Source of the DNA: Stenotrophomonas sp. MMGLT7
GTDB lineage: Bacteria; Pseudomonadota; Gammaproteobacteria; Xanthomonadales; Xanthomonadaceae
NCBI RefSeq assembly: GCF_021168555.1
Contig: NZ_JAJOZS010000010.1
Coordinates: forward strand, 62,001-126,000
Length of the DNA: 64,000 bases
Direction of reading: 5' to 3'
Shown: positions 39,115 through 48,938 of the stretch, in pieces
Layout of the letters: the number at the start of each line of letters is the position of its first letter
Position numbering within the stretch: position 1 is the first letter of the stretch
The notes under the pieces: model-generated
Database searches by the model: none
The model's input: the letters and a program-made list of their open reading frames with translations, nothing else
What the model was told of the DNA's origin: nothing
Translations under genes and position numbers: made by a program

Positions 39115-39831
39115 CTAGCCGCCGCTCTTCTCCGCACACTGATTCCTACGCTTTTCTTCTTCAGGCAATTGCTTTATCCGAGCAGAAACGTCCGGCTTGG
39201 GCAGATCGGCCATTGGCAAATCCTGGCTTACCTCACAGACGTAGCGAATACCATCGTGGTCACGCCAGTCAGATACGGAGTATACAGTACGCGATAGCTG
39301 CCAACCACCATCAGCATAACGGATGTAATGCACGGCCTCATCTTCACCCTGCGGGAAATAAGTCTCGATCTTCAGCACTTCCGGGTGCAAGTTCGTCGGC
39401 GTTGGGCTGACCGAGCGCAGGACACGCCCCCCATCCTCCGTCAAGTTGATTGAGGTCAGCGCCTGATAAAATTTGGCCCCATCATTAATGAAAAACAGCA
39501 ATGTGTTCCCTGCATTTTCGGCACTGCTCACGACACGATCGAGACGCCCATCCAGATTGAGATCGACTTCGACGATAACGTAGGCACTGTCGTCCACGTA
39601 CTTGCGCAAGGCTGAATCTTCAACCAGTGCGTGTACGCGCCCGGTTTTCACTGGCGCAACTGTCGCGTCACTGGTGGATGCAACCGAGGATTTATTATCT
39701 TTTATTTTCGGATGTGATATTTCCGCTACTGCATTTCTTCCACTATCGGCAGAGCCTTGGCAGGCTCCCAGACCAAATAGCAAGCCAATTAAAAGAAAAT
39801 CAAGAACCCTTCTTGTTAGCACATTGGTCAT
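39115..39831 (-). CDS. Lipoprotein immunity candidate with a DxNxDG loop
   Basis: The 238-residue product has a lipobox (LLFGLGACQG). Residues around 95-105 read VEVDLNLDGRLDRVVSS, the same D-x-[DN]-x-D-G loop seen in other island immunity candidates. It starts 32 bases inside the end of the preceding effector frame, so translation is probably coupled. Its stop codon is directly against the next vgrG tail fragment. The likely role is protection of the periplasm from the M23/GH19 effector. No family match is claimed. Confidence 0.7.
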   Translation of the reverse strand: MTNVLTRRVLDFLLIGLLFGLGACQGSADSGRNAVAEISHPKIKDNKSSVASTSDATVAPVKTGRVHALVEDSALRKYVDDSAYVIVEVDLNLDGRLDRVVSSAENAGNTLLFFINDGAKFYQALTSINLTEDGGRVLRSVSPTPTNLHPEVLKIETYFPQGEDEAVHYIRYADGGWQLSRTVYSVSDWRDHDGIRYVCEVSQDLPMADLPKPDVSARIKQLPEEEKRRNQCAEKSGG

Positions 39832-42250
39832 ATTTCATAATCTCCTTCAGGCGCCGCACGTACACGCGACGCTCAGCCAAGCCATTGCTGCCACCGTTCA
39901 CCAGCCAACTGATGACATCAACGTAATCATCATCGGCGATCAAGCTTAGGTCTACCGTTCCATAACGACGCGATTCACCATCGTAAACATAACTGTGCGT
40001 AGTCTTTGGATAAGCTGGATTGTGGCGGCGAACATAATCGGGTGCCGACGAAGGGGCCGACCAACGATCGCCGGCACTCAACTCTTTGCCCTGACGCCAA
40101 TACCATGCGGCCGAATCAACAGAATGATGGAGGCTGTTTGAAATATTATCCGGAGTCTGGACACAACTGGTGCCAGTCTGAGATTCATACATCTCGTAAG
40201 CGCGCCTCCAGGTCAACTGCATCAGACCACGACCATCATACGGCGCATATCGATGCCCTGAGCCATACTCCTTCGTCGTTCGAAAACGGTCTGACTCCCA
40301 GTATGCCTGGGCCAAGAAGTGCAAGCGACGGATGCAGGTATCTATGCCATAAGCATCAAAAGCAGCATTCAGTTCGTCAGTCAGCCTTGCATAGGTCCTG
40401 TCCGCTTCCGGAAGAGATACGTTGTTTTCGGTGAAAAGTCGATCTCCGACACGATCGTAAACCGCCCCTTCCGACTTGCGCATGGCCAGCACGATTTCCC
40501 GTATCTCGTCTTCCGTCATGTCGCGATGGCAATAACAGCCAGACACAACCTGACCATGAAAATTAGTCACAAGCGCTATCGGATGGATATGAAATACATT
40601 TGGATCCGATGGGAAGTCGTGCTTGCCAGCAACATGCTGCCACCAGCGTAGTTTCTCGATGCGCTGTTTCTCCGCCACCCAGTCTGGTGCCAATTCGCCC
40701 TGCATATGTGGATCGAGTGCGCTCCACTTTGACATCTCCCCACCCCATTCACTTTCATAATGCACGATAAGGTGGGAGATGGCTTGTGCGAGCCAAGGGC
40801 GACGCAGAGCCGCGCGCAACTCATCTCGGCTGACACCATCTTTCCCATCCAAATCCATTATGTTACGCAGTTTCCGGAACAAAGTGCTGCCATCAACTTG
40901 GTCGGCCGTGGCCTTGAAATTTTCGTCTGGCTGGACTTCGCCGTTCACATCGAGGCTGTACTCATGCATGTCTTTGGTAGGCGTACCCTCGCGAGTAACA
41001 TCAAAGCCAGGCCAGTCCCACGGCGAACACAGCCTTACCTTCGCCTGGCCTTTCTCGCACGCCCAGCCGCTGGCACTGCTGCCCTTTTCAGTCCCGACTT
41101 CGACCTGCCACCAGCGTGGGCCATCTGCCTCGGTCTCCGGCTTGCCGAGTTCCACCACTGTCAGCACCCGTGGAACGCTGACCCTCGGGCCGCTGGTGTC
41201 GCTCGTCTGCATCGGGAAACGACTCCATGCCTTCAACTCATGACCACTGACGACATGGCGACCTCCCAGCACATCACGCTCAACCCACAGCCTTTCATCC
41301 CCAGCCAAGAACACCTCGCGGTTCGGATAGCCCGTCTTAGCCTCGCTGGAAAGTGCATTGAACTGCTCCAACTCGATGGATTTTCCGGCGTTGTCCATGA
41401 TGCGTAGCAGATGGTAGCGACCGCCATAGACGCGCGTGGCATCACCGCTGTAATTGCCTAGTCCAATGCGTGGCAGTATCTGCACATTCCCCCTGCGTAC
41501 CTGTACCCAAGTCACGTCGGCCGCCGCACCTTCCACCATGACAGCCTCGGTTGCTGCAATCGTTTGGTCAGGTTCGCTGGGCATTGCCAGTTGGGCGCCT
41601 TCCTCGATCAACAACATGGTAAGTGAGGAATCCGGCAACTCAGCGGCGCGCAGGCGACTCTTGGCTATGAATGCATCTAGGTCGTCGCCGGTGAATACCT
41701 CCAGATGAACGATCGGCCGACTGCTACAGAACGGGCCGGCATCACGACGACGCTTGTACTGGCCGAGATAGCCGACGAAGTCACCCGCCTTGAGCGTGAC
41801 CGGCACTTCCGGGATATGCACCATATCGATCGCTGCAGGATGGCTGATGGTGACTATGTCTAGCTCTCCGATATAGATCCACCCTTTCGGAGCATCCTGG
41901 GCCGGCGCATTATCAGGGTCGGCGACCATGCTCCCTTCCTCGAAGCTGCTGATCTTGCGCCAAGCTCCGTTGCCGCCTTCGACCACTATCGCCGTACCAG
42001 GCGGTAGCCAGCCGATACATTGGGTTCTGCTGCCGCGCCCGCGGCGCACGCGAATGCCCTTTCGACGGCCCTCCCGGTCGTACGGGTTGGCATCCACAGC
42101 ACGACTGGCGACACGATACTTGTTATCCGCAGTCTCCCAATATGAGGGGCGCTGCCGTTCCTGCCCCTCATAATCATCCGCCTTGGCCAGATGCATGTAG
42201 AGACTATAGAAGTGCAACGTTTCTTTATGTCCCTGCGAATCTTCCGTATC
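39800..42250 (-). pseudogene. 3' part of an interrupted effector: SH3-like, EF-hand and GH19-like domains
   Basis: After the in-frame TAA at 42251 the frame continues open for about 800 codons, starting DTEDSQGHKE and LHFYSLYMHLAKADD. It holds the second half of the M23-like module, SH3-like segments (TWVQVRRGNVQILP), an EF-hand-like loop DLDGKDGVSRDE and a C-terminal GH19-like lysozyme domain (HFLAQAYWESDRF, YDGRGLMQLTWRRAY). The intact frame suggests recent interruption, internal restart or read-through. The domain order matches the broken effector at 35.8-38.7 kb. Confidence 0.7.
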
Positions 42251-43108
42251 TTACTTGACCGACGCATCCTGCGATTGCCATCCAGTCCCTTGTGCGGCGT
42301 TGTCGCCACCTTCGGCTCTTGGTGCTGTCGGTAATTGCAGCTTGTGGCGTACCAGTACGAAACCTGTCGAATACTCGGCATCACCAGTGGCGTAGCTACT
42401 AACTGGATACTTGCCATCGACGCGGTAGGCGACCACTTCACCTCCTGTCAGACAGCGCACACCCACGTCTTGATTCAACATAACAGCCGTTGCCCGGTCA
42501 AAATGCAGGCCGCCGTGCCAGATCCCATTCGACCCGATCGGGTATGCGCCACTTTCAGCATTTGCTAGCGATTCATAGTAAAGCACGGACAATGGATTCT
42601 TGATTTCCTGCGTCTGACCCTCGTCCCCTTTGTATTGCAGCGGTTGGAATGGATAGGCCCAGTTGCCATCATTTCTCACGTCATCGTCAGGAAAATCGAA
42701 CGTCGACGGATCCACCGGCGTGTTGTTCACTATGACTTCGAAATGCAGGTGTGGGCCCGTGCTGCCGCCGGTACTTCCAGCTTCGCCGATTACCTGTCCC
42801 TTGACGACCTTGTCGCCAACCTGCAACGGAGATCGCTGGCGCATGTGGGCATAGCGCGTTTTGACTACCTGACCGCGAACACTGTGTTCAAGTAACACAT
42901 ACCATCCCCAACCCGTACCGCTAGCGGGATTGAATTGATTACGAATCTCTTTCACCTCACCAGCATAGGCAGCCGGAATGGGCGTCCCTTCCGGAGCTGG
43001 CCAGTCGTCACCCGCATGACCAGTGACTTTTTTGGTGATCGGATGCACCTGACGGCCGAATCGACGATTACCGCGCCGAAAACCGGTGCCGGGATTGTAA
43101 GCAGGCAT
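42251..43108 (-). CDS. M23 peptidase, N-terminal part of a T6SS effector ending at an in-frame TAA
   Basis: The 285-residue product begins MPAYNPGTGFRRGNRRFG and has a full M23 (LytM) zinc endopeptidase domain: HPITKKVTGHAGDDWPAPEG gives the HxGxD ligands (His31 and Asp35), and GPHLHFEV gives the HxH pair (His120, His122). M23 enzymes cut peptidoglycan cross-bridges. A second M23-like unit (WHGGLHFDRA) follows and is cut by TAA at 42251-42253, where the sister effector has sense sequence (DQKTEE aligned with V-K-stop-DTED). The truncated protein keeps its catalytic domain and may still be toxic. It has no signal peptide, consistent with T6SS delivery. A lipoprotein gene precedes it and another follows the 3' part. 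Confidence 0.8.
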   Translation of the reverse strand: MPAYNPGTGFRRGNRRFGRQVHPITKKVTGHAGDDWPAPEGTPIPAAYAGEVKEIRNQFNPASGTGWGWYVLLEHSVRGQVVKTRYAHMRQRSPLQVGDKVVKGQVIGEAGSTGGSTGPHLHFEVIVNNTPVDPSTFDFPDDDVRNDGNWAYPFQPLQYKGDEGQTQEIKNPLSVLYYESLANAESGAYPIGSNGIWHGGLHFDRATAVMLNQDVGVRCLTGGEVVAYRVDGKYPVSSYATGDAEYSTGFVLVRHKLQLPTAPRAEGGDNAAQGTGWQSQDASVK

Positions 43109-43123
43109 GAAAGCTCTCTCTCC

Positions 43124-43636
43124 TTAGAACTGCTTGGTGCAGATAAGTATCGATGCTCTGTCGTTTTCAGGATCCTGAATCAGTTCCGGAACTTTTCCCT
43201 GCGCCGAAGCTGGGGAGGCATGAAACTCACTTCCCAACGTCTGCTTGAGCGTGGCTCGCGCAGTTTCTAGATCCGCATCCAAATACAGGGCGAATATAGG
43301 CGTCGTCGTCTTTGGAACTGCCAGCCGGATCACCTTTAAGCCATTGAACCGCTCGGCAATGCAGAACTGCGCGAGCGTATCTTCACGGTCACAACGTTTA
43401 CCGGCTAGGGATTGCAGATAGCGGCTGCGTGTGGTGCCGCTATATTCGTCCAAGTACAAATCGCCAAGCTGACAATTGGCAAAGCCGGCGGTTTCCTGCC
43501 CGAATCCGCTCTCATCCCCGTATTGATTCTGGTAGCGTGGAACTTTTTCGCCGGCAGCAGATAGCGGTGCTGTGACAGCGCAGCCGGTAGCAGCAAGCAT
43601 CAGACTAAGCAGAGTCGTCTCTCGAAAAGATGGCAT
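43124..43636 (-). CDS. Lipoprotein, putative first immunity protein of the M23/GH19 cassette
   Basis: The 170-residue product has a lipobox (LLSLMLAATGCAV). It contains four further cysteines (FANCQLG, GKRCDRE, QFCIAE, ILICTKQF) that could form two disulfides in the periplasm. It sits between the vgrG tail (ends 43664) and the M23 effector (starts 43108), the same place as the Ivy-like protein in the first cassette. This suggests it protects against one of the effector domains. No family recognised. Confidence 0.65.
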   Translation of the reverse strand: MPSFRETTLLSLMLAATGCAVTAPLSAAGEKVPRYQNQYGDESGFGQETAGFANCQLGDLYLDEYSGTTRSRYLQSLAGKRCDREDTLAQFCIAERFNGLKVIRLAVPKTTTPIFALYLDADLETARATLKQTLGSEFHASPASAQGKVPELIQDPENDRASILICTKQF

Positions 43637-43663
43637 ATGTCGTTTCCTATGATTGCAGTGCGA

Positions 43664-45153
43664 TCAATCGGAGAACTCAAAAAAACGATGTGGTTGGAAG
43701 CTCGCTACCCCTTGCGATAGTTGCAACTCGTAGCTGCCACGCTCCCCCCCCAAGAACGGCTGCCGGCTCGCCTTGACCGTGAACTCCCCCGGGCAGGCGA
43801 AGGTGATGTCCCCACCCTCCAGGGTGATCGCGCTCTGACCGGCCTGCAGCACGATCTTCTGCTGCGCCAGCACCTCGACCCGGTCGTCCGTGGCGGTGAC
43901 CGTCACGTCCTGGTCGGCCAGAAGTTCCAGTTCGCCGGCATGCGCCTGCACGCTCACCGGGCCGGCGGCGGCGATCGCCTTGATCGGGCCGGCCTGGGCG
44001 AACAGGCTGGCGTGCTGGCCGGCCACCGCCGACAGGGTCTGGCCCGCGGCCAGGTGGGTGTCGTCCTGCACCGTCCAGTGCAGCGCGCCGCCGGCGTAGG
44101 CCACGCCGCTGTTGGCGCTGGCCAGCGCGATCCGGTCCGGGCTCTCGGCCAGCAGCCGCGGCTGCGCCAGCGCTTCCACCGGGGCGTCGCCCGGTTCGCG
44201 GCCAGCGCCCGGCTTGAACGCGCTCTGGCCGTTGACGCTGCCGCCGTACTTGCCGTCGGCTTCCGGGTCGATCGATTCGCGCAGCGCGGTGAGGTTCTCG
44301 CCGGTCTGCAGCGTCGGCACCTGCTGCTGGACCAGGGTGTCGGCCAGCGCCTGCACGGTGCGTTCGGCGCCCTTGAGCTGGGCCACCGCCTCGCTGGCGT
44401 CCTGCGCGTTGGAGACCGCGCCTTGCCGGGCCGTGGTGGACAGCAGCAGGCCCTGGGCGGCGTGTACCTGGCCCCAGCCCTGGGTCGCCAGTTCGAAGCC
44501 CTGCCCGCGCAGCGCGCCGCGCCGGGTGTGGGCATGCTCGACCAAGTAGCCCAATTCCAGCCAGCTGTCGGCAAGCAAGGTGTGCAGGCGCGTGTGCGGC
44601 TCGCCTGAGCAGCGTGGCGATGTCGGTATCGAGGTTGTTGCGCTCGGTGTGCTCGAAAGTGAGCACAGTGAAGCGTTGGCCACCGCACTGCGGATGCTGG
44701 CTCGACGTGAAACTGCCGCCGCTGACCAGAGCACGCACGCCGCCCGCCCCGGCGTGCAGGAGGGCCGCCACACGCAGGGCGTCGAGCCAGTGCTTGGCCT
44801 CGTCATCCCCAAGGCCGCCTCGCCGAAGCGGCTCGCGCGCAGCTGCACGTGGCCCCCCAGCGGCGGCAACGTGCCGGCGGTCGGCCTCGCTGATGTCGCT
44901 GTGATTAAAGCCTAGCGTGCCCACATCTGCCCGTGTGGCCAACAAATCGAACACCGCCAATGGTGTCTTCGCTGCCGTCCTCGCCGCTGGCGTGGTCGAA
45001 GCGCCAGACCGGCCCGGCCTTGGCCAGAAGGCGGTTACGAAGTCCGAGTCCCAGCCGCTCTCGCGGTACTGGGTGGTGATCGGCCGCACCTGACAAACGT
45101 CGAAGTGGAGGGGGGCCTGCGGATACTGCGCAAAGATCCGCAATGGAGTTCAC
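43664..45153 (-). pseudogene. Decayed vgrG with near-intact 3' half
   Basis: The 5' part (45153-44600) encodes scraps of the N-terminal spike domain in shifting frames: IFAQYPQAPLHFDV, ITTQYRESGWDSDFVTAF and, one frame over, LLAKAGPVWRFDHAS. The OB-fold part is absent. From about 44600 to 43745 the DNA is nearly identical to vgrG 53690-52843, covering ELGYLVEHA through the DUF2345 module to PFLGGE. It then switches to RGSYELQLSQGVASFQPHRFFEFSD. Frameshifts and a large internal deletion make the spike non-functional, while the 3' half is preserved. Confidence 0.85.
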
Positions 45154-45223
45154 TTACTACCCGTACCGTGCCTATATGCCTTCAGCTCTCATTATTTCCA
45201 GTTATCGAATGAAGTCGTGTTAC

Positions 45224-45784
45224 TCAGATATCTTTGCACGCATCACGCAATGATTGCTGAGGAGGTATCTGATACTGAAAAATCTTGGGATCGAAATAGA
45301 GTTTGAACTGTTTCGTGAGCGTGTCTTGGCTTTTAGAAGCAGGGCAGTTTAGAGTTGCGATCAATTCTGGCCAGTTGGCATATGGAGGCTCGGGAGCGAC
45401 TAGAGTAGTAAAGGATCCTTCTAGTAATCGGATGTAGGTCCCATCAGCGCATTGAGCGAGGACCAGCTTGTCAACAACGTCAATGCCGCCATAGCTGCTA
45501 CCGAGATAGCTGATGATGGCATCCTTACGCCCATCATGGTTGAAATCTGGCGTGTCATCTAGATAGGTCTGGCCGATATTGGCATTGTAGGGGCAGCCTT
45601 CCTCTGCGTCCGGCGGGCATGCACTGACCTGCTTCCCGTCAACAATCCGAAGTTCGATATGATCATCGATGGGCGTGGCGATGCAACGCGCCTGTAGGCT
45701 GTCTTCCCCTGGAGATGTAGCTGCGCAGGATGTGGCGGTGCACAGGCCAAAGGTAAGGATGGCAACACGCGAATACAAAAACAT
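45224..45784 (-). CDS. Lipoprotein immunity candidate with a DxNxDG loop
   Basis: The 186-residue product begins with a lipoprotein-like signal (MFLYSRVAILTFGLCTATSCAA). It contains TPDFNHDGRKDAIISYLG, the D-x-N-x-D-G loop followed by a strand, and pairs of cysteines (QARCIA, VSACPP, EGCPYN, LAQCAD). It stands between two vgrG fragments with no effector of its own, so it is probably an orphan immunity gene kept after its toxin was lost. Confidence 0.65.
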   Translation of the reverse strand: MFLYSRVAILTFGLCTATSCAATSPGEDSLQARCIATPIDDHIELRIVDGKQVSACPPDAEEGCPYNANIGQTYLDDTPDFNHDGRKDAIISYLGSSYGGIDVVDKLVLAQCADGTYIRLLEGSFTTLVAPEPPYANWPELIATLNCPASKSQDTLTKQFKLYFDPKIFQYQIPPQQSLRDACKDI

Positions 45785-45804
45785 AGTTCAGATTCCAGTT
45801 GTAT

Positions 45805-46470
45805 CTAAGTTGAAGGAGCCACGCCCTGCTGGTCGATGTCGCCGCGCTGGAACTCCACCAGCACCTCGGCACCGATGCGCGGCAGGAAGTGGCTGCCCCA
45901 GTTGGGACCGGCCACCGCCTCGGCCACCGGCACCCAGGTGCCGCTGCCGGCATCGCCCGGGGCGTGCTCGTGGGCGGCGCCTTCGGCCCCCAGCCCGCCC
46001 GGGTTGGAGGCGCTGCCGCGCTGCCAGGCGAACTGGATGCGCACCTGGTGGTCGCGGTTGGGCGTGAGGGCGGCATCGGGCAGGCCGACCACGCGCGCGC
46101 TCTGCAGGCCGTGCACGCTCGGACGGTCCTGCGGCAGCGGCCGCAGCGGAGTACCCGCCGGCACCGCGACGAAGCGGTTGCGGTAGCTGCCGCGCTCCAG
46201 TTCCGGAGCTGCGAGCAGTTCGGCAATGCCGGCCTCGAGGTTGTTGCTGGCGTGGTGCTCGACGGCGAGCACGGTGAAGCGCTGGCCGCCGTACTGCGGA
46301 TGCTGGCTCAGGCCGAAGCGGGTACCGCTGGCGAGGGCGCGCACGCTTCCGGTGGCGCTCGGCGCAGCCGGCCTAACGCAGGCGCAGGGTCAGCAACTGA
46401 GCCGGCAGCGACGCCGGGTCCAGCCCGGCCGAGGGCAGGAACATGTCGATGTCGAAACGGAAGCGGACGC
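45805..46470 (-). pseudogene. vgrG internal fragment (end of N-domain and OB-fold)
   Basis: DNA from about 46245 to 45828 is nearly identical to vgrG 54262-53848 and encodes ASNNLEAGIAELLAAPELE through NRDHQVRIQFAW to EVLVEFQRGDIDQ. Upstream of it (46344-46245) the protein is VgrG-like but diverged. At 46470-46380 is another N-terminal scrap reading RFRFDIDMFLPSAG ending in a stop. The fragment lacks both the start and the DUF2345 tail. It is a mosaic of at least two vgrG genes. Confidence 0.8.
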
Positions 46471-46485
46471 ATATTTCTATTGATG

Positions 46486-47277
46486 TTAATAACTTCGTTG
46501 AAGTTCCGAGGGCACGATATATTTCCCGACCGTAGAATCAAACTTCAATGTGTAGCGTTTCTCCTCGGAGGTGCCATTGGTTTCATTCTTCTCAACAATA
46601 ATCAGTCCTGCATTTGCATCCGGCGTTCCCGAGTCGAGAAATTTTCTGAATATGCGCTCGCAACCATGCTCGTAACCCTTGCAATCGGGATCGGATGTGT
46701 TGTCAAGCTGGTCGATGAACTCCGCAACTGCGGGCAATTCCTCGTCTCGCTTTGCGTAGAGGGTAGTCGCGCCGGAAATGAGGCCCTGATTGATCTCGCT
46801 CTGAGACACCGCAAAACCCAATCGCTCGCCACCCAGAGATACTAATGACACATTCGCAGATCGGATCAGGATGCCAGTGTTTGAGGCCACGACATTGTTA
46901 GCGTCGGCGGTCAGAATATACAGATCAACCTGCTTTTCGGGTGCAAAATCGTCCGCACTGCACAATGCTAGGTAATGATATTTGTCCGGTGTTTTTGCTT
47001 GGCGATATGCGCAGATCGTGTAGCGCATGTCATTCTGTACGTAGGCTCCATCGGTTGGATTTTGTTCGGAGTAGTTCGTCTGGACAAACTCGATGACATC
47101 GGGCGACGGTCGCGCTTCGTCAACGGAAGACACAGATGGCGACTCCGTCGATGCTGACGCAGCATCGGTAGGCGCGGACCCTTGTTCCTGAATTTTAACT
47201 TCGCCGGTATTCGCCTTGCAGGCTACTAGCAGCAGCACGAATATGCCGGTCGCAACGAGCTTCTTCATAGGTTTCAT
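46486..47277 (-). CDS. Lipoprotein immunity candidate for the LysM-lysozyme effector
   Basis: The 263-residue product has a lipobox (FVLLLVACKA), a Ser/Thr/Ala-rich linker to about residue 55, and a globular domain with cysteines at TICAYRQ, LALCSAD, DPDCKGYEHGCE. Its ATG overlaps the effector stop by four bases (ATGA), giving tight translational coupling as expected for a toxin and immunity pair. It would act in the periplasm, where the peptidoglycan hydrolase is delivered. No family recognised. Confidence 0.75.
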   Translation of the reverse strand: MKPMKKLVATGIFVLLLVACKANTGEVKIQEQGSAPTDAASASTESPSVSSVDEARPSPDVIEFVQTNYSEQNPTDGAYVQNDMRYTICAYRQAKTPDKYHYLALCSADDFAPEKQVDLYILTADANNVVASNTGILIRSANVSLVSLGGERLGFAVSQSEINQGLISGATTLYAKRDEELPAVAEFIDQLDNTSDPDCKGYEHGCERIFRKFLDSGTPDANAGLIIVEKNETNGTSEEKRYTLKFDSTVGKYIVPSELQRSY

Positions 47278-48938
47278 TTTTTGATTGGATCAGTAATGAC
47301 AGTTAGCTCGCGTACAGTCGGTGCCTTGGATGGATCGCACATGAACTTGGTGAGGATGATGCGATTGTTTTCGAAGGTATTCAGCCAGACCCGATGACCT
47401 TCGACATAGGTTCCACCAGCGTCCTTGGCGTACTTCTCGGCCGACGAGTTACCCACCTGGGTTACCAGCAGCGTCTTCGCACGATCTTCGCCAATGGTCT
47501 TCTGAATAAAGCCTTTGGCATCAGCCAAGCCTAGGTGATGACATAGATAAACGATTTTTGCGCGCTCACCATCATTGAGTTTGGATAGATCGTAGCCGGC
47601 GTCCTTCAAGCCCTTCAGGTTGATCGTGCCGTAGTCGACGGCTGCATCAATCGCGCACTCGGCATCAAAGCGCATGTCTAGCAGAGCCTGTACGTTGGCA
47701 TCGCTCGCCGTCGCGCGTCCGGTGATATATGGCCTACTCGACAGAACTCGCACCAGCGGCCGTCCTTTCGTCGCTGTGACTAGCTTGCCATCAGCCAGCT
47801 TAAAGGCAGGCACTTGTTTCTCATTGCCCTTCTTATCCTTGACGGTCGAAGTGGTCAGCCAGCCCTTTTCCTTGACCTTGTCGTTGAGGCGGGTGCCACT
47901 AGTCAGAGCGTTGTCGATCCAGCTTCCATCAAGGAACTGCGTCATGCCACGCGCGCTTGAGGCCGGCGAGGCGGACTTGGTGTTCCATTCCCCGTAGTTT
48001 TTTGTGATCTTCTTGGTCTTCGGTTTGCCGGTCTTGCTGTCGATGACCGGTTTTTTGTCCTTACCCAGTATGGGCTGGTATGTGACTTCAGTGATCGTCG
48101 CCGCCTCGGCGTTCATGATCGCGGCGATTGCTTGGGGCATGAAGCCGCTGCGCTTACCTGCTGCGATGATGATGTCTCGATATTTGAAATTGAGGTCGAG
48201 TCGCAGGTTTTCAGGATTCGGACACTCCAAGGTCACCTGCGTCACCGGATGGCCCGCCGGGCTACGAGCCTGCGTCACCTTGCCAAGCTGTTGTTGAGCT
48301 TGGGCAGTTGTTGCTGTATCGGGCGATGTAGGAGCAGTAGCCGACGGTTTGATTTTGACCGGCGGTGGCCGTCCCTCGTGCGGGCGTTGGTCGGAGTTCA
48401 GACGTAACTTGGGAGTGGTCAGCAGCACGTGCTGCCAGCCGGGTGCAGCATTGAACTTAGCGACTTCCTTGGTGCCGCCCGTTACCTTCTCCACCTCCAC
48501 TTTTACTTCGGGCAATGCGGAGGATGTCTTGATCTCAGGTATCTGGCCATCCTTATCGGTGAGATATGAGAGCGCCTGACCGCCAGTCGCGATAATGACT
48601 TTTAGCCCTTCAATCGGCTTGCTCAATACGTCGAAAAACTGGAGCAGAACATTGCTGGCGCCATCGGCACTTTCTTTCGACCTACCATGCGGCTCATTCG
48701 ATAAAGCCTGATCAGATTTCCCAGTTGGAACATTGGCTCCGGATGAGGGCACGCTCACGTTCGTATTTTGTGGTGCAACAGAATTTCTTGCGGGTAAGCG
48801 AAGTCGTTGCCCGACACGGATGACATCGGGATTATTGATGCCGTTTAATTCGGCCAAGGTCTTTGCTTGAGTGTCGTGAGTGCGTGCAATCTTCGTAAGC
48901 GAGTCGCCACGCTTGACAATATAGATGCTCTCGCTCAT
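47274..48938 (-). CDS. T6SS effector: LysM plus lysozyme-like domain
   Basis: The 554-residue protein starts with a LysM domain (residues about 5-50: YIVKRGDSLTKIARTHDTQ, NPDVIRVGQRLRLP), followed by a low-complexity linker. Residues about 255-540 form a lysozyme or transglycosylase-like domain, with a probable catalytic Glu in IMNAEAATI near residue 277, SSARGMTQFLDGSWI, and YLCHHLGLADAKGF. There is no signal peptide. Its ATG overlaps the stop of the upstream vgrG tail fragment by four bases, and its own stop overlaps the immunity ATG. It probably degrades the peptidoglycan glycan strands of target bacteria. The LysM part may bind peptidoglycan or serve in loading. Confidence 0.82.
   Translation of the reverse strand: MSESIYIVKRGDSLTKIARTHDTQAKTLAELNGINNPDVIRVGQRLRLPARNSVAPQNTNVSVPSSGANVPTGKSDQALSNEPHGRSKESADGASNVLLQFFDVLSKPIEGLKVIIATGGQALSYLTDKDGQIPEIKTSSALPEVKVEVEKVTGGTKEVAKFNAAPGWQHVLLTTPKLRLNSDQRPHEGRPPPVKIKPSATAPTSPDTATTAQAQQQLGKVTQARSPAGHPVTQVTLECPNPENLRLDLNFKYRDIIIAAGKRSGFMPQAIAAIMNAEAATITEVTYQPILGKDKKPVIDSKTGKPKTKKITKNYGEWNTKSASPASSARGMTQFLDGSWIDNALTSGTRLNDKVKEKGWLTTSTVKDKKGNEKQVPAFKLADGKLVTATKGRPLVRVLSSRPYITGRATASDANVQALLDMRFDAECAIDAAVDYGTINLKGLKDAGYDLSKLNDGERAKIVYLCHHLGLADAKGFIQKTIGEDRAKTLLVTQVGNSSAEKYAKDAGGTYVEGHRVWLNTFENNRIILTKFMCDPSKAPTVRELTVITDPIKK

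Noticed and set aside
35827-43108. Possible alternative genetic code or programmed recoding of TAA/TAG in the effectors
   Set aside because: Core genes in the window use TAA, TAG and TGA as normal terminators, and the same effectors also carry a frameshift. Ordinary pseudogene decay is simpler, although read-through of the single TAA at 42251 remains open.
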